Source: Ciona savignyi (Eukaryota; Chordata; Ascidiacea; Phlebobranchia; Cionidae). Taken from it: a stretch of 64,000 nt of DNA. Location of the stretch: NCBI GenBank assembly GCA_000149265.1, contig CH003021.1:62001-126000 (forward strand), written 5' to 3'. Positions 48,401 to 51,964 of this stretch are shown here, piece after piece. A program made the position numbers and the translations under genes. The first letter of the stretch is position 1. Each line of letters begins with the position of its first letter. The notes under the pieces were generated by a model. The model did not search any database, was not told the DNA's origin, and saw nothing but the letters and a program-made list of their open reading frames with translations.

Positions 48401-51054
48401 TGGCGTAGCAGCTGCCGCTTACTTATCTCGATGACATAATGGGCAAGGCACTCTATTTTGGATGCTTATCACAAATGGGAAAGAATAGAATGGCTATATC
48501 ATAGCGTACGTGACGCGTGAATATTAAAGTGTGGTACATGCAAATTAGTTCAAATGCGATTGCGGTGTGTTATTAAGCAAAAATATTTGGGATAATGTAA
48601 CATGAAATCAGCGCTATACCTGATATGTGGTTAAGTAAGTGGGTCTTCGATGGGGTGATGGTGAAGGGGCCATGACTCTGTGAACGCCAGGAATGGGCTT
48701 GACCTGGTCGCTCTGTCTCAGCGAGGTAGGTAAAGTCCCCACCTGCTGGACGGGGGCAACGTATGGTCGCTTCGGTGCGGGTGGCTTATCCGATGATGAT
48801 AATGATGACGCAGAGGATGACATTAATGACGTAGCAACAGCCTCATGTTGCGAGGATAAAACTTCCTGCCCAACTGATGTCACTGACTGGTGAACTGATG
48901 CAGTTTCATGTACAATTGATTCTGTGTGGGATTCTTGCATCTCTTCGACATAATAGGCTGTGCTTTGTCTCGATTCCGTGTGTATTTCCTGGGCATGTTG
49001 TTCACTTTGCATAGTAATATCCTCGGTAATTACCTCTTGAAGGGTTCCAGGCTGCAGTATTCCCTCTGGCTCAGATGTCATGACAATATCTTGTGGTGAG
49101 GATTTCCATGGTGCTTGGACCTCTGGTGTGGAGCCACTTTCCGGTTTTCGTGATGGTGACGGCGCTTTCACGCTATGCACACGGGACATAGGAGAGGATG
49201 ACTGTTCTCTTGGCTTGGTAGTTGTGCGAACCTGTAAGAATAAATATAGGCTTTTTTATAAACAAACACAAGAGATTTGGGTTATAAACAAGATTTGGGT
49301 AATACATATGCAGTAGATTTTATCTAGCAACACTTACAACTGGTGGGCTCATTCGAACACTTCTGATCGGAGAGGGACTTTGATGTCTTCCATGCTTCAA
49401 GATAGATTTCCCTGTCATTTTGGAACTCGCTGACTGGGCAGCGGTATGCGTCTCTGTCCGTGTAGTTTTCTTGTCCAGTGTATTTGAATAAGTCTGTTGG
49501 CTCTGCATGTGCATTACGATATTGAATTTGCCGCCAATTAAAAACTTTAATGCAAAAATTAACCATACCGTAGCAGAGGAGCCTTTTTGCATGGCATATT
49601 GGTGACTTGAAATTTGAGTCAAGTCTCCATTGGTCGTCATAATCATTCGTCGTCTGCTGATGTCAGAATCGTCTGTACGTCCACTTTTAATTGATCCATC
49701 TCCTACAAGACAGAAATACGTTTCCGATTAAATTTGACAAAGAGTATGTAAACAAACGAATTAACTAATTCTAACAAGTTTACAGACTAGAATACCGAAC
49801 ATTTTTGAATGCGAGAGACAATATCCCTGACCACGAAAAATATTAGAAACACATGTATACAAACCAACCTGTAACCGTTAGAACTGCGGTTGACGTCGCT
49901 TTACCAGCTTGGTTAGCTGCAGTGACTGTGAATCGTCCAGTATCTTCTTCAAATGCTTCTACAATCGTTAGACTATACAGATCAGCCTCGCATCTGATCT
50001 GGAAGTCGTTGGAATTGCGGATCTCGGCGCCCTAAAGCAAGAGCATACAGTTTATTAATCCGTGCTTATTACTGATCCAGGATAGTGTTAATTAAACAGT
50101 ATTAAACTTTCTTTAAAGTGGTGTTCTTACGACTAAGCACAAAGGAAAAAACGTGTAAAGCAACTAACATAGGTTATTATTGCAACAGAATGGGCGTTCT
50201 TTTTGATCGTACTATTATTACGTCAGGTTGTTTACGCATGATGTTTCCAAATTTGTCATGCTCAGTTCTTACCTCTCTGTACCACTTTACCCGTGGAGTC
50301 GGTACGCCTGTTGCTTTAACGACAAACTGCGCAGTTTTGCCTTGATCAACTTCAACATTGGACAGCCGTTGAATAAAATCCGGCGGTACAGTTGTAGCTG
50401 AAATTATCGAGATGATAATTCAAAATTTTAATCCCTGTTCTGTTTTATGTTAATTTGTGAGATTTAGATTTTGAACAAAATTATATCTTGTATACATTTA
50501 CAAACCTACAAACGTCACCGGCACTTTTTTCTGAAAGCCTAAGCTTATTGTATTGCTTGTCTTTAGTGAATACAACAGCGAAAAACAAATTTATTAGGTA
50601 AATATTAAAATTTCTTACTTTGTACAAGCAATTCTGCTGTACTAGACGCTTGTCCGTAATCGTTGAAAATCTGGCAAGTAAACTGGCCAGCGTCTTCGTC
50701 GAAAACCTCGTTTATATTTAGGCACGCTTTTCCGTCCATTGAGAAAGTAATCTCGTAGTTAACGGAACCCGTTACATCCTCTGTGCCGTGGTACCACCGT
50801 ACCTCTGGCCTCGGTGTACCTAAAAAGCGGCCAAATCATTCATCTTTATTCACAAAGAGTATCCATATAAACTAGGCTTAATTTATTGGCATTTTCCAGT
50901 TTCTTGAATTAAAGACTAACCTCCTAGAATAGCTTCAAACGAAGCATCACCACCCTCCACAGCAACTATGCCTTGCAGAGCTTGGATGAAAAATGGACCA
51001 GCGGGTCGACCTTCAACTGCATTAGGCACTCCTGCCATCGTTGTGGAGCTAAAA
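78..51054 (-). CDS. TTN: Titin (connectin) gene, N-terminal Z-disc to N2A part, 3'-incomplete
   Basis: About 70 coding exons on the minus strand encode about 41 Ig domains plus unique linkers. Order and sequence match vertebrate titin: Z1-Z2, SPSP/MSP linkers, near-Z Igs, proximal tandem Ig, a lineage-specific repeat exon where vertebrates have N2B/novex sequences, and the N2A element. Diagnostic matches include 'DFQI...DLYSL' in Z2, 'IPIGDP'-type and 'ARFRCRV.GFP.PKV.WYLNGQ' Igs, and the N2A motif [19 protein letters not shown]. Titin is the sarcomeric molecular spring running from Z-disc to M-line. Most exons start and end in phase 1, as is typical of titin. The gene runs off the left edge, so the distal I-band, A-band, kinase and M-line parts are not seen. 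Splice sites are by eye; no cDNA was consulted. Confidence 0.93.
555..818 (-). CDS. TTN: Titin I-band Ig, single exon
   Basis: [60 protein letters not shown]. 264 nt, phase 1-1. The DKMTY turn replaces the usual DAG.Y. Confidence 0.92.
1072..1359 (-). CDS. TTN: Titin I-band Ig, single exon
   Basis: [60 protein letters not shown]. 288 nt, phase 1-1, donor GTATGA. Complete B and F strand Cys pair. Confidence 0.9.
1548..1814 (-). CDS. TTN: Titin I-band Ig, 267-nt single exon
   Basis: [60 protein letters not shown]. Phase 1-1. Standard spring Ig with the Trp core and a Cys in strand F. Confidence 0.92.
1951..2247 (-). CDS. TTN: Titin I-band Ig, single exon
   Basis: [40 protein letters not shown], and [20 protein letters not shown]. 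297 nt, phase 1-1. Position after the Lys-rich exon and sequence (like vertebrate 'IQFTKRIQNIVVSEHQSATF') place it with the N2A-flanking Igs (I82/I83). Confidence 0.9.
2356..2909 (-). CDS. TTN: Titin Lys/Glu-rich exon with an internal frame break
   Basis: The first part ([20 protein letters not shown] ... [10 protein letters not shown]) stops at TAA 2749-2751. A second frame, open from about 2758 down, gives [20 protein letters not shown] ... [12 protein letters not shown] to a GTGAGT donor. The exon is 554 nt; its phase-1 borders require a multiple of three, so one base appears to be missing near 2750-2761, next to a T7 run. It could be a charged PEVK-like linker between N2A Igs. A micro-intron is an alternative. 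Confidence 0.7.
2982..3384 (-). CDS. TTN: Titin N2A second Ig (exons 3206-3384, 2982-3151)
   Basis: Leader [20 protein letters not shown], then [33 protein letters not shown] | [40 protein letters not shown]. Matches vertebrate I81 ('IKINYPEIKLSWYKGTEKL...LVCGPHIASAKLTV'). The intron (3152-3205) is only 54 bp; read without splicing, the frame stays open but breaks the domain. Confidence 0.93.
3512..3674 (-). CDS. TTN: Titin N2A unique element (uN2A)
   Basis: Contains [20 protein letters not shown] and then [20 protein letters not shown]. Vertebrate titin N2A has [20 protein letters not shown] followed by YGITDFRGLL, so identity here is very high. In vertebrates this helical element with the following Ig binds CARP/MARP ankyrin proteins and calpain-3 acts nearby (family knowledge). 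This is the strongest single proof of N2A-type titin in this genome. Confidence 0.96.
3751..4285 (-). CDS. TTN: Titin N2A first Ig (exons 4178-4285, 3921-4101, 3751-3852)
   Basis: Linker [20 protein letters not shown] and [12 protein letters not shown], Ig [20 protein letters not shown] ... PDTGMYR | [20 protein letters not shown], tail [10 protein letters not shown]. By position directly before the N2A unique motif it corresponds to the vertebrate N2A Ig often called I80. Confidence 0.88.
4366..5081 (-). CDS. TTN: Titin Ig (exons 4963-5081, 4366-4531, with longer acceptor variant to 4648)
   Basis: [20 protein letters not shown] ... [11 protein letters not shown] | [40 protein letters not shown]. 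The CATCAG acceptor at 4532-4533 gives a normal Ig. An upstream acceptor (TTTTTAG, exon to 4648) would insert about 39 in-frame residues into the C-D loop; that variant is open but would disrupt the fold. Confidence 0.88.
5082..5709. other. Titin intron, 630 bp, nothing recognised
   Basis: AT-rich, with stop codons in all frames. Likewise non-coding on inspection are the introns 6133-6456, 8060-8323, 11204-11699 and 13326-13690. The last contains a donor-like TTTTACTG|GTGAGT near 13,426 without a matching acceptor. Confidence 0.6.
5710..6132 (-). CDS. TTN: Titin Ig in three small exons (6065-6132, 5861-6006, 5710-5786)
   Basis: [20 protein letters not shown] | [20 protein letters not shown] ... 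[16 protein letters not shown] | [20 protein letters not shown]. All junctions agree in phase (1-0, 0-2, 2-1). The last donor is GTCGGT, weaker than consensus, as also at 40,702-40,707. Confidence 0.87.
6457..8059 (-). CDS. TTN: Titin exon with two Igs and Ser-rich insert
   Basis: 534 codons: [20 protein letters not shown] (Ig one, [27 protein letters not shown]), a Ser/Asp-rich insert with a basic patch [13 protein letters not shown] and helical [20 protein letters not shown], then Ig two, [20 protein letters not shown] ... [20 protein letters not shown], and a Lys-rich tail [20 protein letters not shown]. Donor ACCG|GTGAAG, phase 1; unspliced, it would stop about seven codons later. Confidence 0.87.
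8324..11203 (-). CDS. TTN: Titin Igs flanking a long acidic insert (exons 10627-11203, 8324-10562)
   Basis: Exon 10627-11203: acidic/Asn-rich leader ([20 protein letters not shown]), Ig first half [20 protein letters not shown]. Exon 8324-10562: Ig second half [20 protein letters not shown], then about 560 acidic Ser/Thr-rich residues, then a full Ig [20 protein letters not shown] ... [27 protein letters not shown] donor at 8318-8323 keeps frame to exon 6457-8059. If unused, the frame ends at TAA 8303-8305 after VLFKKD, a possible alternative C-terminus. Confidence 0.82.
11700..13325 (-). CDS. TTN: Titin Igs flanking a Ser/Arg-rich insert (exons 13157-13325, 12887-13052, 11700-12819)
   Basis: Exon 13157-13325 ([20 protein letters not shown]) may be the second half of a divergent Ig ([12 protein letters not shown]). 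The next Ig is split: [20 protein letters not shown] ... [14 protein letters not shown] | [34 protein letters not shown]. Then about 220 residues rich in Ser/Arg/Asp ([20 protein letters not shown]), and another Ig, [20 protein letters not shown] ... [20 protein letters not shown]. The insert resembles vertebrate novex/N2B-type unique sequence only in position and composition. Confidence 0.85.
13691..14387 (-). CDS. TTN: Titin Ig exon and mini-exon (14004-14387, 13691-13741)
   Basis: Basic start [20 protein letters not shown], Ig [58 protein letters not shown]. Donor GTTTCT after KEKA (phase 1). The 17-codon exon 13691-13741 ([16 protein letters not shown]) is acidic and phase 1-1, so it could be skipped without frame change. 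Confidence 0.8.
14459..27104 (-). CDS. TTN: Giant titin exon: WNP-repeat spring-like region with C-terminal Ig
   Basis: One exon of 12,646 nt, phase 1-1, about 4,215 codons after allowing for one extra base near 24,015 that breaks the frame. The first about 700 codons are Ser/Thr/Pro/Lys-rich, with TQT-type runs and three divergent motif copies. Then come about 18 units of 116 residues (348 bp), then about 308-residue units (about 924 bp). Each unit has a Trp motif, [15 protein letters not shown], a Ser/Thr block ([19 protein letters not shown]) and a Lys/Glu/Pro segment ([14 protein letters not shown]). The end is an ordinary Ig ([20 protein letters not shown] ... [12 protein letters not shown]). 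It sits where vertebrates have N2B/novex exons. Disordered composition suggests an extensible spring or ligand array (inference). I do not recognise the repeat. Confidence 0.88.
15600..18800 (-). repeat. About 924-bp (308-residue) coding tandem repeat, 3-4 units
   Basis: The segment KSKPPVLDI...[17 protein letters not shown] recurs at about 18,740, 17,835, 16,910 and 15,985 (steps 905, 924, 924). Each unit carries two WNP motifs ([19 protein letters not shown] and [13 protein letters not shown]) and an [16 protein letters not shown] block. Diverged relatives of the 'TPT...FF.SS.DL' block occur near 25.5-25.7 kb in the N-terminal part, so the composite unit is older than the amplification. Confidence 0.9.
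18870..24960 (-). repeat. 348-bp (116-residue) coding tandem repeat array, about 18 units
   Basis: Identical landmarks recur every 348 bp. Units alternate in type (MIWNP versus RVWNP; Q/K before FDE; DKK versus DIK), giving 696- and 1044-bp higher-order periods. Blocks starting near 21,440 and 22,138 are almost identical, implying recent unequal crossover or conversion. One unit has Arg for the motif Trp ([12 protein letters not shown], about 21,990). Frame is kept in all but the indel near 24,015. Confidence 0.93.
27484..27903 (-). CDS. TTN: Titin linker plus Ig, single exon before the giant exon
   Basis: Helical linker [20 protein letters not shown], then [60 protein letters not shown]. 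The Ig is complete; donor GTATGG in phase 1 joins the 12.6-kb exon. A G8 tract (about 27,259) lies in the following intron. Confidence 0.9.
27904..28523. other. Titin introns around 27-32 kb without other genes
   Basis: Introns 27105-27483 (with a G8 tract), 27904-28523, 29024-29875, 30358-31001 and 31630-32257 show only AT-rich sequence, the TA microsatellite at 30.5 kb, and no open frame with coding character. Confidence 0.6.
28524..29023 (-). CDS. TTN: Titin Ig (exons 28875-29023, 28524-28659)
   Basis: [40 protein letters not shown] | [40 protein letters not shown]. The A-B-C half and the E-F-G half join at phase 0. It follows the expected position for the next I-band Ig. Confidence 0.88.
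29876..30357 (-). CDS. TTN: Titin Ig (exons 30232-30357, 29876-30064)
   Basis: Linker [20 protein letters not shown], then [20 protein letters not shown] | [40 protein letters not shown]. Nearly collinear with vertebrate 'PAIITPLQDTVTSEGQPARFQCRV...KKIKPSRFFRM...[12 protein letters not shown]'. Excellent anchor for orthology. Confidence 0.95.
30461..30512 (+). repeat. tRNA-like A-box fragment followed by (TA)n microsatellite
   Basis: GTGGCCGACTGGTTAAGGGC looks like the 5' part of a Leu/Ser tRNA-derived SINE; a TA dinucleotide run fills 30,492-30,512. No B-box is visible. Confidence 0.4.
31002..31356 (-). CDS. TTN: Titin Ig following the tandem block (exons 31216-31356, 31002-31145)
   Basis: [39 protein letters not shown] | [20 protein letters not shown] and [20 protein letters not shown]. 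Orthologous to vertebrate 'APEPPQVLQELQPVTVQSGK...[23 protein letters not shown]'. Split and phase are conserved. Confidence 0.93.
31505..32405 (-). CDS. TTN: Titin tandem Ig (exons 32258-32405, 31505-31629)
   Basis: [20 protein letters not shown] ... [18 protein letters not shown] | [20 protein letters not shown] ... [20 protein letters not shown]. It corresponds to the vertebrate Ig with 'DAHWYKDGIEINFQVQERHKY...TLYVNAPEPP', the last proximal Ig before the PEPP-type domain. The 628-bp intron between shows nothing else. Confidence 0.92.
32485..32757 (-). CDS. TTN: Titin tandem Ig, single exon
   Basis: [60 protein letters not shown], then FVEG. 273 nt, phase 1-1. Typical I-band Ig with the DAG.Y signature and a Leu-rich core. 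Confidence 0.92.
32820..33576 (-). CDS. TTN: Two titin tandem Igs over three exons (33434-33576, 33098-33349, 32820-32955)
   Basis: First Ig: [20 protein letters not shown] ... [17 protein letters not shown] | [20 protein letters not shown]. The middle exon (252 nt, phase 0-0) then starts a second Ig, [20 protein letters not shown] ... [11 protein letters not shown], finished by [20 protein letters not shown] and [21 protein letters not shown] half-plus-half exon is an uncommon arrangement that staggers exon borders against domain borders. Confidence 0.9.
33658..33924 (-). CDS. TTN: Titin tandem Ig, 267-nt single exon
   Basis: [60 protein letters not shown]. Phase 1-1. The 33-nt upstream stretch could extend the frame but lacks a better acceptor than CCACAG. 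Confidence 0.92.
34080..34346 (-). CDS. TTN: Titin tandem Ig, 267-nt single exon
   Basis: [60 protein letters not shown]. Phase 1-1. Same size class as its neighbours. Resembles vertebrate 'ISKPLTDQTVAESQEAVFEC' Igs. Confidence 0.92.
34587..35363 (-). CDS. TTN: Two titin tandem Igs (exons 34969-35363, 34587-34722)
   Basis: Exon 34969-35363 fuses a whole Ig ([20 protein letters not shown] ... [20 protein letters not shown]) with the first half of the next ([20 protein letters not shown] ... [11 protein letters not shown]). Exon 34587-34722 completes the second ([20 protein letters not shown] ... [20 protein letters not shown]). The fused exon suggests loss of one intron. Confidence 0.9.
34795..34905. 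repeat. Imperfect AT-rich minisatellite, about 35-bp unit, three copies
   Basis: Units built on AAAACTTTTTATT...ATAAATAATGTT repeat three times with drift in the intron between exons 34969-35363 and 34587-34722. No coding or regulatory sign. Confidence 0.55.
35672..35938 (-). CDS. TTN: Titin proximal tandem Ig, 267-nt single exon
   Basis: [60 protein letters not shown]. Exactly 89 codons, phase 1-1, the same length as the exons at 33658-33924, 34080-34346 and 1548-1814, typical of duplicated titin I-band Igs. Confidence 0.92.
35998..36643 (-). CDS. TTN: Titin proximal tandem Ig (exons 36513-36643, 35998-36133)
   Basis: [20 protein letters not shown] ... [15 protein letters not shown] | [20 protein letters not shown] ... 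[20 protein letters not shown]. The split after strand C, with GTWTKDG, is the standard two-exon I-band Ig pattern. The B-strand Cys is replaced (FNLSVSH), as in several I-band Igs. Confidence 0.9.
36728..37036 (-). CDS. TTN: Titin proximal tandem Ig, first domain, single exon
   Basis: One complete Ig in a 309-nt phase 1-1 exon: [60 protein letters not shown]. It begins the run of short spring Igs. An insertion in the C-C' loop (VAPEAPEE) is longer than usual. Confidence 0.9.
37365..37450 (+). repeat. Short AT-rich repeat (CTACAATAATGCAAT type)
   Basis: Variants of ACAATAATGCAAT/ACAATAACGCAAT occur four times in a 430-bp titin intron. Simple-sequence drift is the likeliest cause. Confidence 0.5.
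37468..38044 (-). CDS. TTN: Titin Ig closing the near-Z region (exons 37859-38044, 37468-37585)
   Basis: [20 protein letters not shown] ... [20 protein letters not shown] | [20 protein letters not shown]. It matches vertebrate 'ERIQSQTVGQGSDAHFRVRV...PEDNVCELVIRDV', even to the split just before DNVCEL. Phase 0 then 1. Confidence 0.93.
38363..39090 (-). CDS. TTN: Titin charged linker (exons 38927-39090, 38363-38512)
   Basis: Exon one has [20 protein letters not shown] (vertebrate 'VVKLKRAERITHEK...LRSKF'). Exon two has [20 protein letters not shown] (vertebrate 'YEELLRKTKDELLHWTKE'). A charged, helical linker between two near-Z Igs. The intron between includes a tRNA-like stretch near 38,812-38,895. 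Confidence 0.9.
39252..40155 (-). CDS. TTN: Titin near-Z Ig (exons 39965-40155, 39252-39517)
   Basis: [20 protein letters not shown], then [20 protein letters not shown] | [20 protein letters not shown]. After the domain, [13 protein letters not shown] corresponds to vertebrate 'REDFRSVLRRAPE'. The 447-bp intron contains an RPL27-like pseudogene fragment on the opposite strand. Confidence 0.93.
39682..39822 (+). pseudogene. RPL27: Ribosomal protein L27 pseudogene fragment in a titin intron
   Basis: Forty-six codons on the plus strand, antisense to titin, read [20 protein letters not shown] then [20 protein letters not shown] and stop at TAA after TTPN. Eukaryotic RPL27 has AGIDRYPRKVT...MGKKKI and KIKSFVKVYNYNHLMPT here. 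One codon is lost before NYNHL and the frame ends early; both ends of the gene are absent. It is most likely a truncated retrocopy, though no poly(A) tract or target duplication is obvious. Confidence 0.85.
40362..41077 (-). CDS. TTN: Titin near-Z Ig (exons 40928-41077, 40708-40819, 40362-40516)
   Basis: Linker [20 protein letters not shown], then [18 protein letters not shown] | [19 protein letters not shown] | [20 protein letters not shown]. The PIGDP block and the tail [20 protein letters not shown] match vertebrate titin closely. The three-exon split with phases 0, 1 and 0 is consistent. Confidence 0.93.
41222..41958 (-). CDS. TTN: Titin near-Z Ig and linker (exons 41790-41958, 41222-41459)
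   Basis: [20 protein letters not shown] ... [20 protein letters not shown], then [18 protein letters not shown] and [20 protein letters not shown]. The tail [16 protein letters not shown] matches vertebrate 'EPEPERKLIIPRG'. Clear one-to-one orthology with the vertebrate near-Z-disc Ig. Confidence 0.93.
42220..45148 (-). CDS. TTN: Titin Ig split by a 2.65-kb intron (exons 45036-45148, 42220-42384)
   Basis: First half [20 protein letters not shown] ... [12 protein letters not shown], second half [20 protein letters not shown] ... [20 protein letters not shown]. Together they match the vertebrate Ig containing 'NDYTHKVVIKEDGTQSLIIVPATPSDSG'. Both junctions are phase 1. The intron between holds a candidate alternative first exon and a large open exon, described separately. 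Confidence 0.9.
42612..43517 (-). CDS. Large open exon in titin intron, candidate alternative exon with GC donor
   Basis: About 300 codons open, Ser/Lys-rich: [20 protein letters not shown] near the start, [20 protein letters not shown], and [16 protein letters not shown] at the end. It ends at AAAG|GCAAGT, a GC-AG type donor in phase 1, the phase required by exon 42220-42384. No acceptor is certain; it may begin a transcript at its own ATG (43,483-43,485). No domain recognised. Length far above chance in AT-rich DNA supports coding. Confidence 0.5.
44340..44373 (-). CDS. Candidate alternative titin first exon (internal promoter)
   Basis: ATG followed by [11 protein letters not shown] and a strong GTAAGT donor in phase 1, inside the big intron. 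Phase 1 fits direct splicing to exon 42220-42384, giving a titin that starts in the middle of an Ig. A TATATAT run near 44,606 could be a TATA box. There is no transcript evidence, and an unrelated short ORF is possible. Confidence 0.4.
45530..45909 (-). CDS. TTN: Titin MSP-repeat linker (exons 45789-45909, 45530-45706)
   Basis: First exon [20 protein letters not shown] ends [13 protein letters not shown]. The second reads [20 protein letters not shown], then [20 protein letters not shown]. It is homologous to vertebrate titin 'RSPIRMSPARMSP...GRRLEETDESQLERLY', just before the next Ig. The SP/MSP sites are likely kinase targets at the Z-disc (family knowledge). Confidence 0.9.
46382..47131 (-). 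CDS. TTN: Titin linker plus next Ig (exons 47043-47131, 46559-46974, 46382-46495)
   Basis: Linker [20 protein letters not shown] ... [20 protein letters not shown], then Ala-rich [20 protein letters not shown]. The Ig starts [20 protein letters not shown] and ends [20 protein letters not shown]. It corresponds to vertebrate 'PYFITKPVVQKLVEGGSVVF...DDAGEYTIVVRNKHG'. Phases 0-2, 2-1, 1-1. Confidence 0.88.
47408..47928 (-). CDS. TTN: Titin Ig after Z-repeat region (exons 47799-47928, 47408-47562)
   Basis: [20 protein letters not shown] ... [11 protein letters not shown] | [18 protein letters not shown] ... [20 protein letters not shown]. This tracks vertebrate titin 'LVSGLKNVTVIEGESVTLEC...SSIDFQITF' almost strand by strand, identifying it as the first Ig after the Z-repeats. 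Phase 0 exit is also unusual here and is followed by another linker. Confidence 0.9.
48117..49231 (-). CDS. TTN: Titin Z-disc unique region (exons 48620-49231, 48117-48251)
   Basis: A 204-codon exon with [13 protein letters not shown] and [13 protein letters not shown] (like vertebrate 'GPEVPPPWKQ'), long Gln/Glu/Ser stretches, and [17 protein letters not shown]. The next exon ([20 protein letters not shown]) is Glu/His-rich and helical-looking. It occupies the place of the vertebrate alpha-actinin-binding Z-repeats, but I see no clear Z-repeat consensus (only a weak [11 protein letters not shown] resemblance). Confidence 0.85.
49338..49702 (-). CDS. TTN: Titin Z-disc linker with [12 protein letters not shown] motif (exons 49569-49702, 49338-49502)
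   Basis: Unique sequence after Z2. The second exon ends in [16 protein letters not shown], matching the SPSPIRH/SPSPVRHVR phosphorylation motifs of the vertebrate titin segment after Z2, where proline-directed kinases act. No Z-repeat is visible here. Confidence 0.85.
49869..50397 (-). CDS. TTN: Titin Ig domain Z2 (exons 50273-50397, 49869-50031)
   Basis: Starts [18 protein letters not shown]; strand C reads TPRVKWYRE, followed by [20 protein letters not shown] and [20 protein letters not shown]. The GAEI..S.DFQI.....LYSL block and the split position match vertebrate titin Z2 closely. Phase 1 exit as in other titin Ig exons. High confidence that this is Z2 and not a generic Ig. Confidence 0.92.
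50619..51054 (-). CDS. TTN: Titin Ig domain Z1 (exons 50921-51054, 50619-50819)
   Basis: Reads (SFSSTT)[18 protein letters not shown], then Ig strands [23 protein letters not shown] and [16 protein letters not shown]. The N-terminal context, with FFIQALQ starting the domain only a few residues after the Met, mirrors vertebrate titin (short leader then Z1). In vertebrates Z1-Z2 are capped by telethonin at the Z-disc edge. Exon phases are 2 in and 1 out. Confidence 0.85.
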
Positions 51055-51470
51055 CTGAAATATACGAATTGTTAGACTGGTTATACGACGACAATATAAG
51101 GTATGCAAAAGTACGCCAACATGAATTGCCAAACCATCGTTTTTAATCGTTTTAATACGTTAAATACAACTGTGAGTTAAAAATTCAACATTCCAAAACA
51201 ATTTATCGTCTATTTCCAAACTAAGCAAATCACCTTTTGACTGAAAGAATACTTCAAAAAGAGCTACAAAGAACACGCTACAATTTCTTTTCTAAAACGA
51301 ATAAAACCGGAGCTGAAAAACAGGAGCCCAAAGTTAGCCCTGCCGTCCGGCGTGCTGAAACTAACTAACAAAGTATGGCTGCCTCTCTAGAGAACAAACT
51401 TCTAACTTTCTTTGCTCACGTGGTTAGATAACCCACGCTGACTGTTTTAAATCCCAAGAGTAGGAGGCAG

Positions 51471-51478
51471 TTTATATA
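51471..51478 (-). promoter_or_regulatory. TATA box of putative titin promoter
   Basis: TATATAAA on the minus strand. A start site near 51,445 would give a 5' UTR without upstream ATG to about 51,234, where AAAAG|GTGATT could be the donor joining the Z1 exon (acceptor TTTCAG at 51,055). The first titin ATG would then be 51,036-51,038 ([10 protein letters not shown]). Confidence 0.5.
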
Positions 51479-51550
51479 TCTTGCAAGCCGGCGCGCTAGG
51501 CAACTAGCGCCCTTATTCGTTTGTATTTTTAGGTCGAAGCGCGGCTGTTA

Positions 51551-51558
51551 TGACGTCA
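51551..51558. promoter_or_regulatory. Consensus CRE (TGACGTCA) in putative titin promoter
   Basis: A perfect palindromic CRE about 75 bp upstream of the TATA box, with a CAACTG E-box at 51571-51576. CRE plus E-box (MyoD-type) sites are a known signature of ascidian muscle enhancers. A muscle role here is inference from position. Confidence 0.5.
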
Positions 51559-51779
51559 TACAAGAAAGGCCAACTGTCGAGGCAGCCTGACGCGCAGCTA
51601 TCAGACGATACACGAATGCTTAGGTTAATGCTCCTGCTTAACATCAGTTCAGACAGACCATATCTGATTATCAAAGTTATCTTTTTCCTTTCTTGAATAA
51701 TAGTGCCGCATGTTGTGTCAAGTTTATACGAAATGATAAACTGTAACTTTAAAAGCATTTTTTAAACATAGGTATTATA

Positions 51780-51785
51780 TTTATT
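51780..51785 (-). terminator. Candidate poly(A) signal AATAAA
   Basis: AATAAA on the minus strand about 80 nt after the end of exon 51864-51964 and about 300 nt upstream of the titin TATA box. It would suit 3'-end formation of the spectrin gene. The region is AT-rich, so a chance hexamer is possible. Confidence 0.4.
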
Positions 51786-51863
51786 TTTCCGTTCGTATCG
51801 ATGGATTGATTACCTTAAAAAAAGCATGCATTCAAATGGCTCAGTACAGTATCCAACACTTAC

Positions 51864-51964
51864 CTTGGTAATAGGTTTATCTTATCTTGAAAACCATACT
51901 GTGAGGTGTGTCTGTACATACTGGCATTTACAACAGTAGATACGGTATCCGAGGACGCATCCAT
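51864..51964 (-). CDS. Last exon of spectrin gene, or bridge exon into titin
   Basis: Begins exactly at an ATG (MDASSDTVSTVVNASMYRHT) after a GTTAAAG acceptor and ends LLPR at a strong AG|GTAAGT donor. Read through the donor, the next codon is TAA, so it can serve as a terminal exon. Spliced, its phase-2 end joins the titin Z1 exon in frame. Because it starts with ATG it could also be a titin upstream coding exon. All three uses fit the sequence. Confidence 0.6.

Noticed and set aside
1..51054. Identity as twitchin, obscurin or kettin/Sallimus
   Set aside because: No Fn3, SH3, DH-PH or Ig-linker kettin spacing; Z2, near-Z Igs and N2A match titin specifically.
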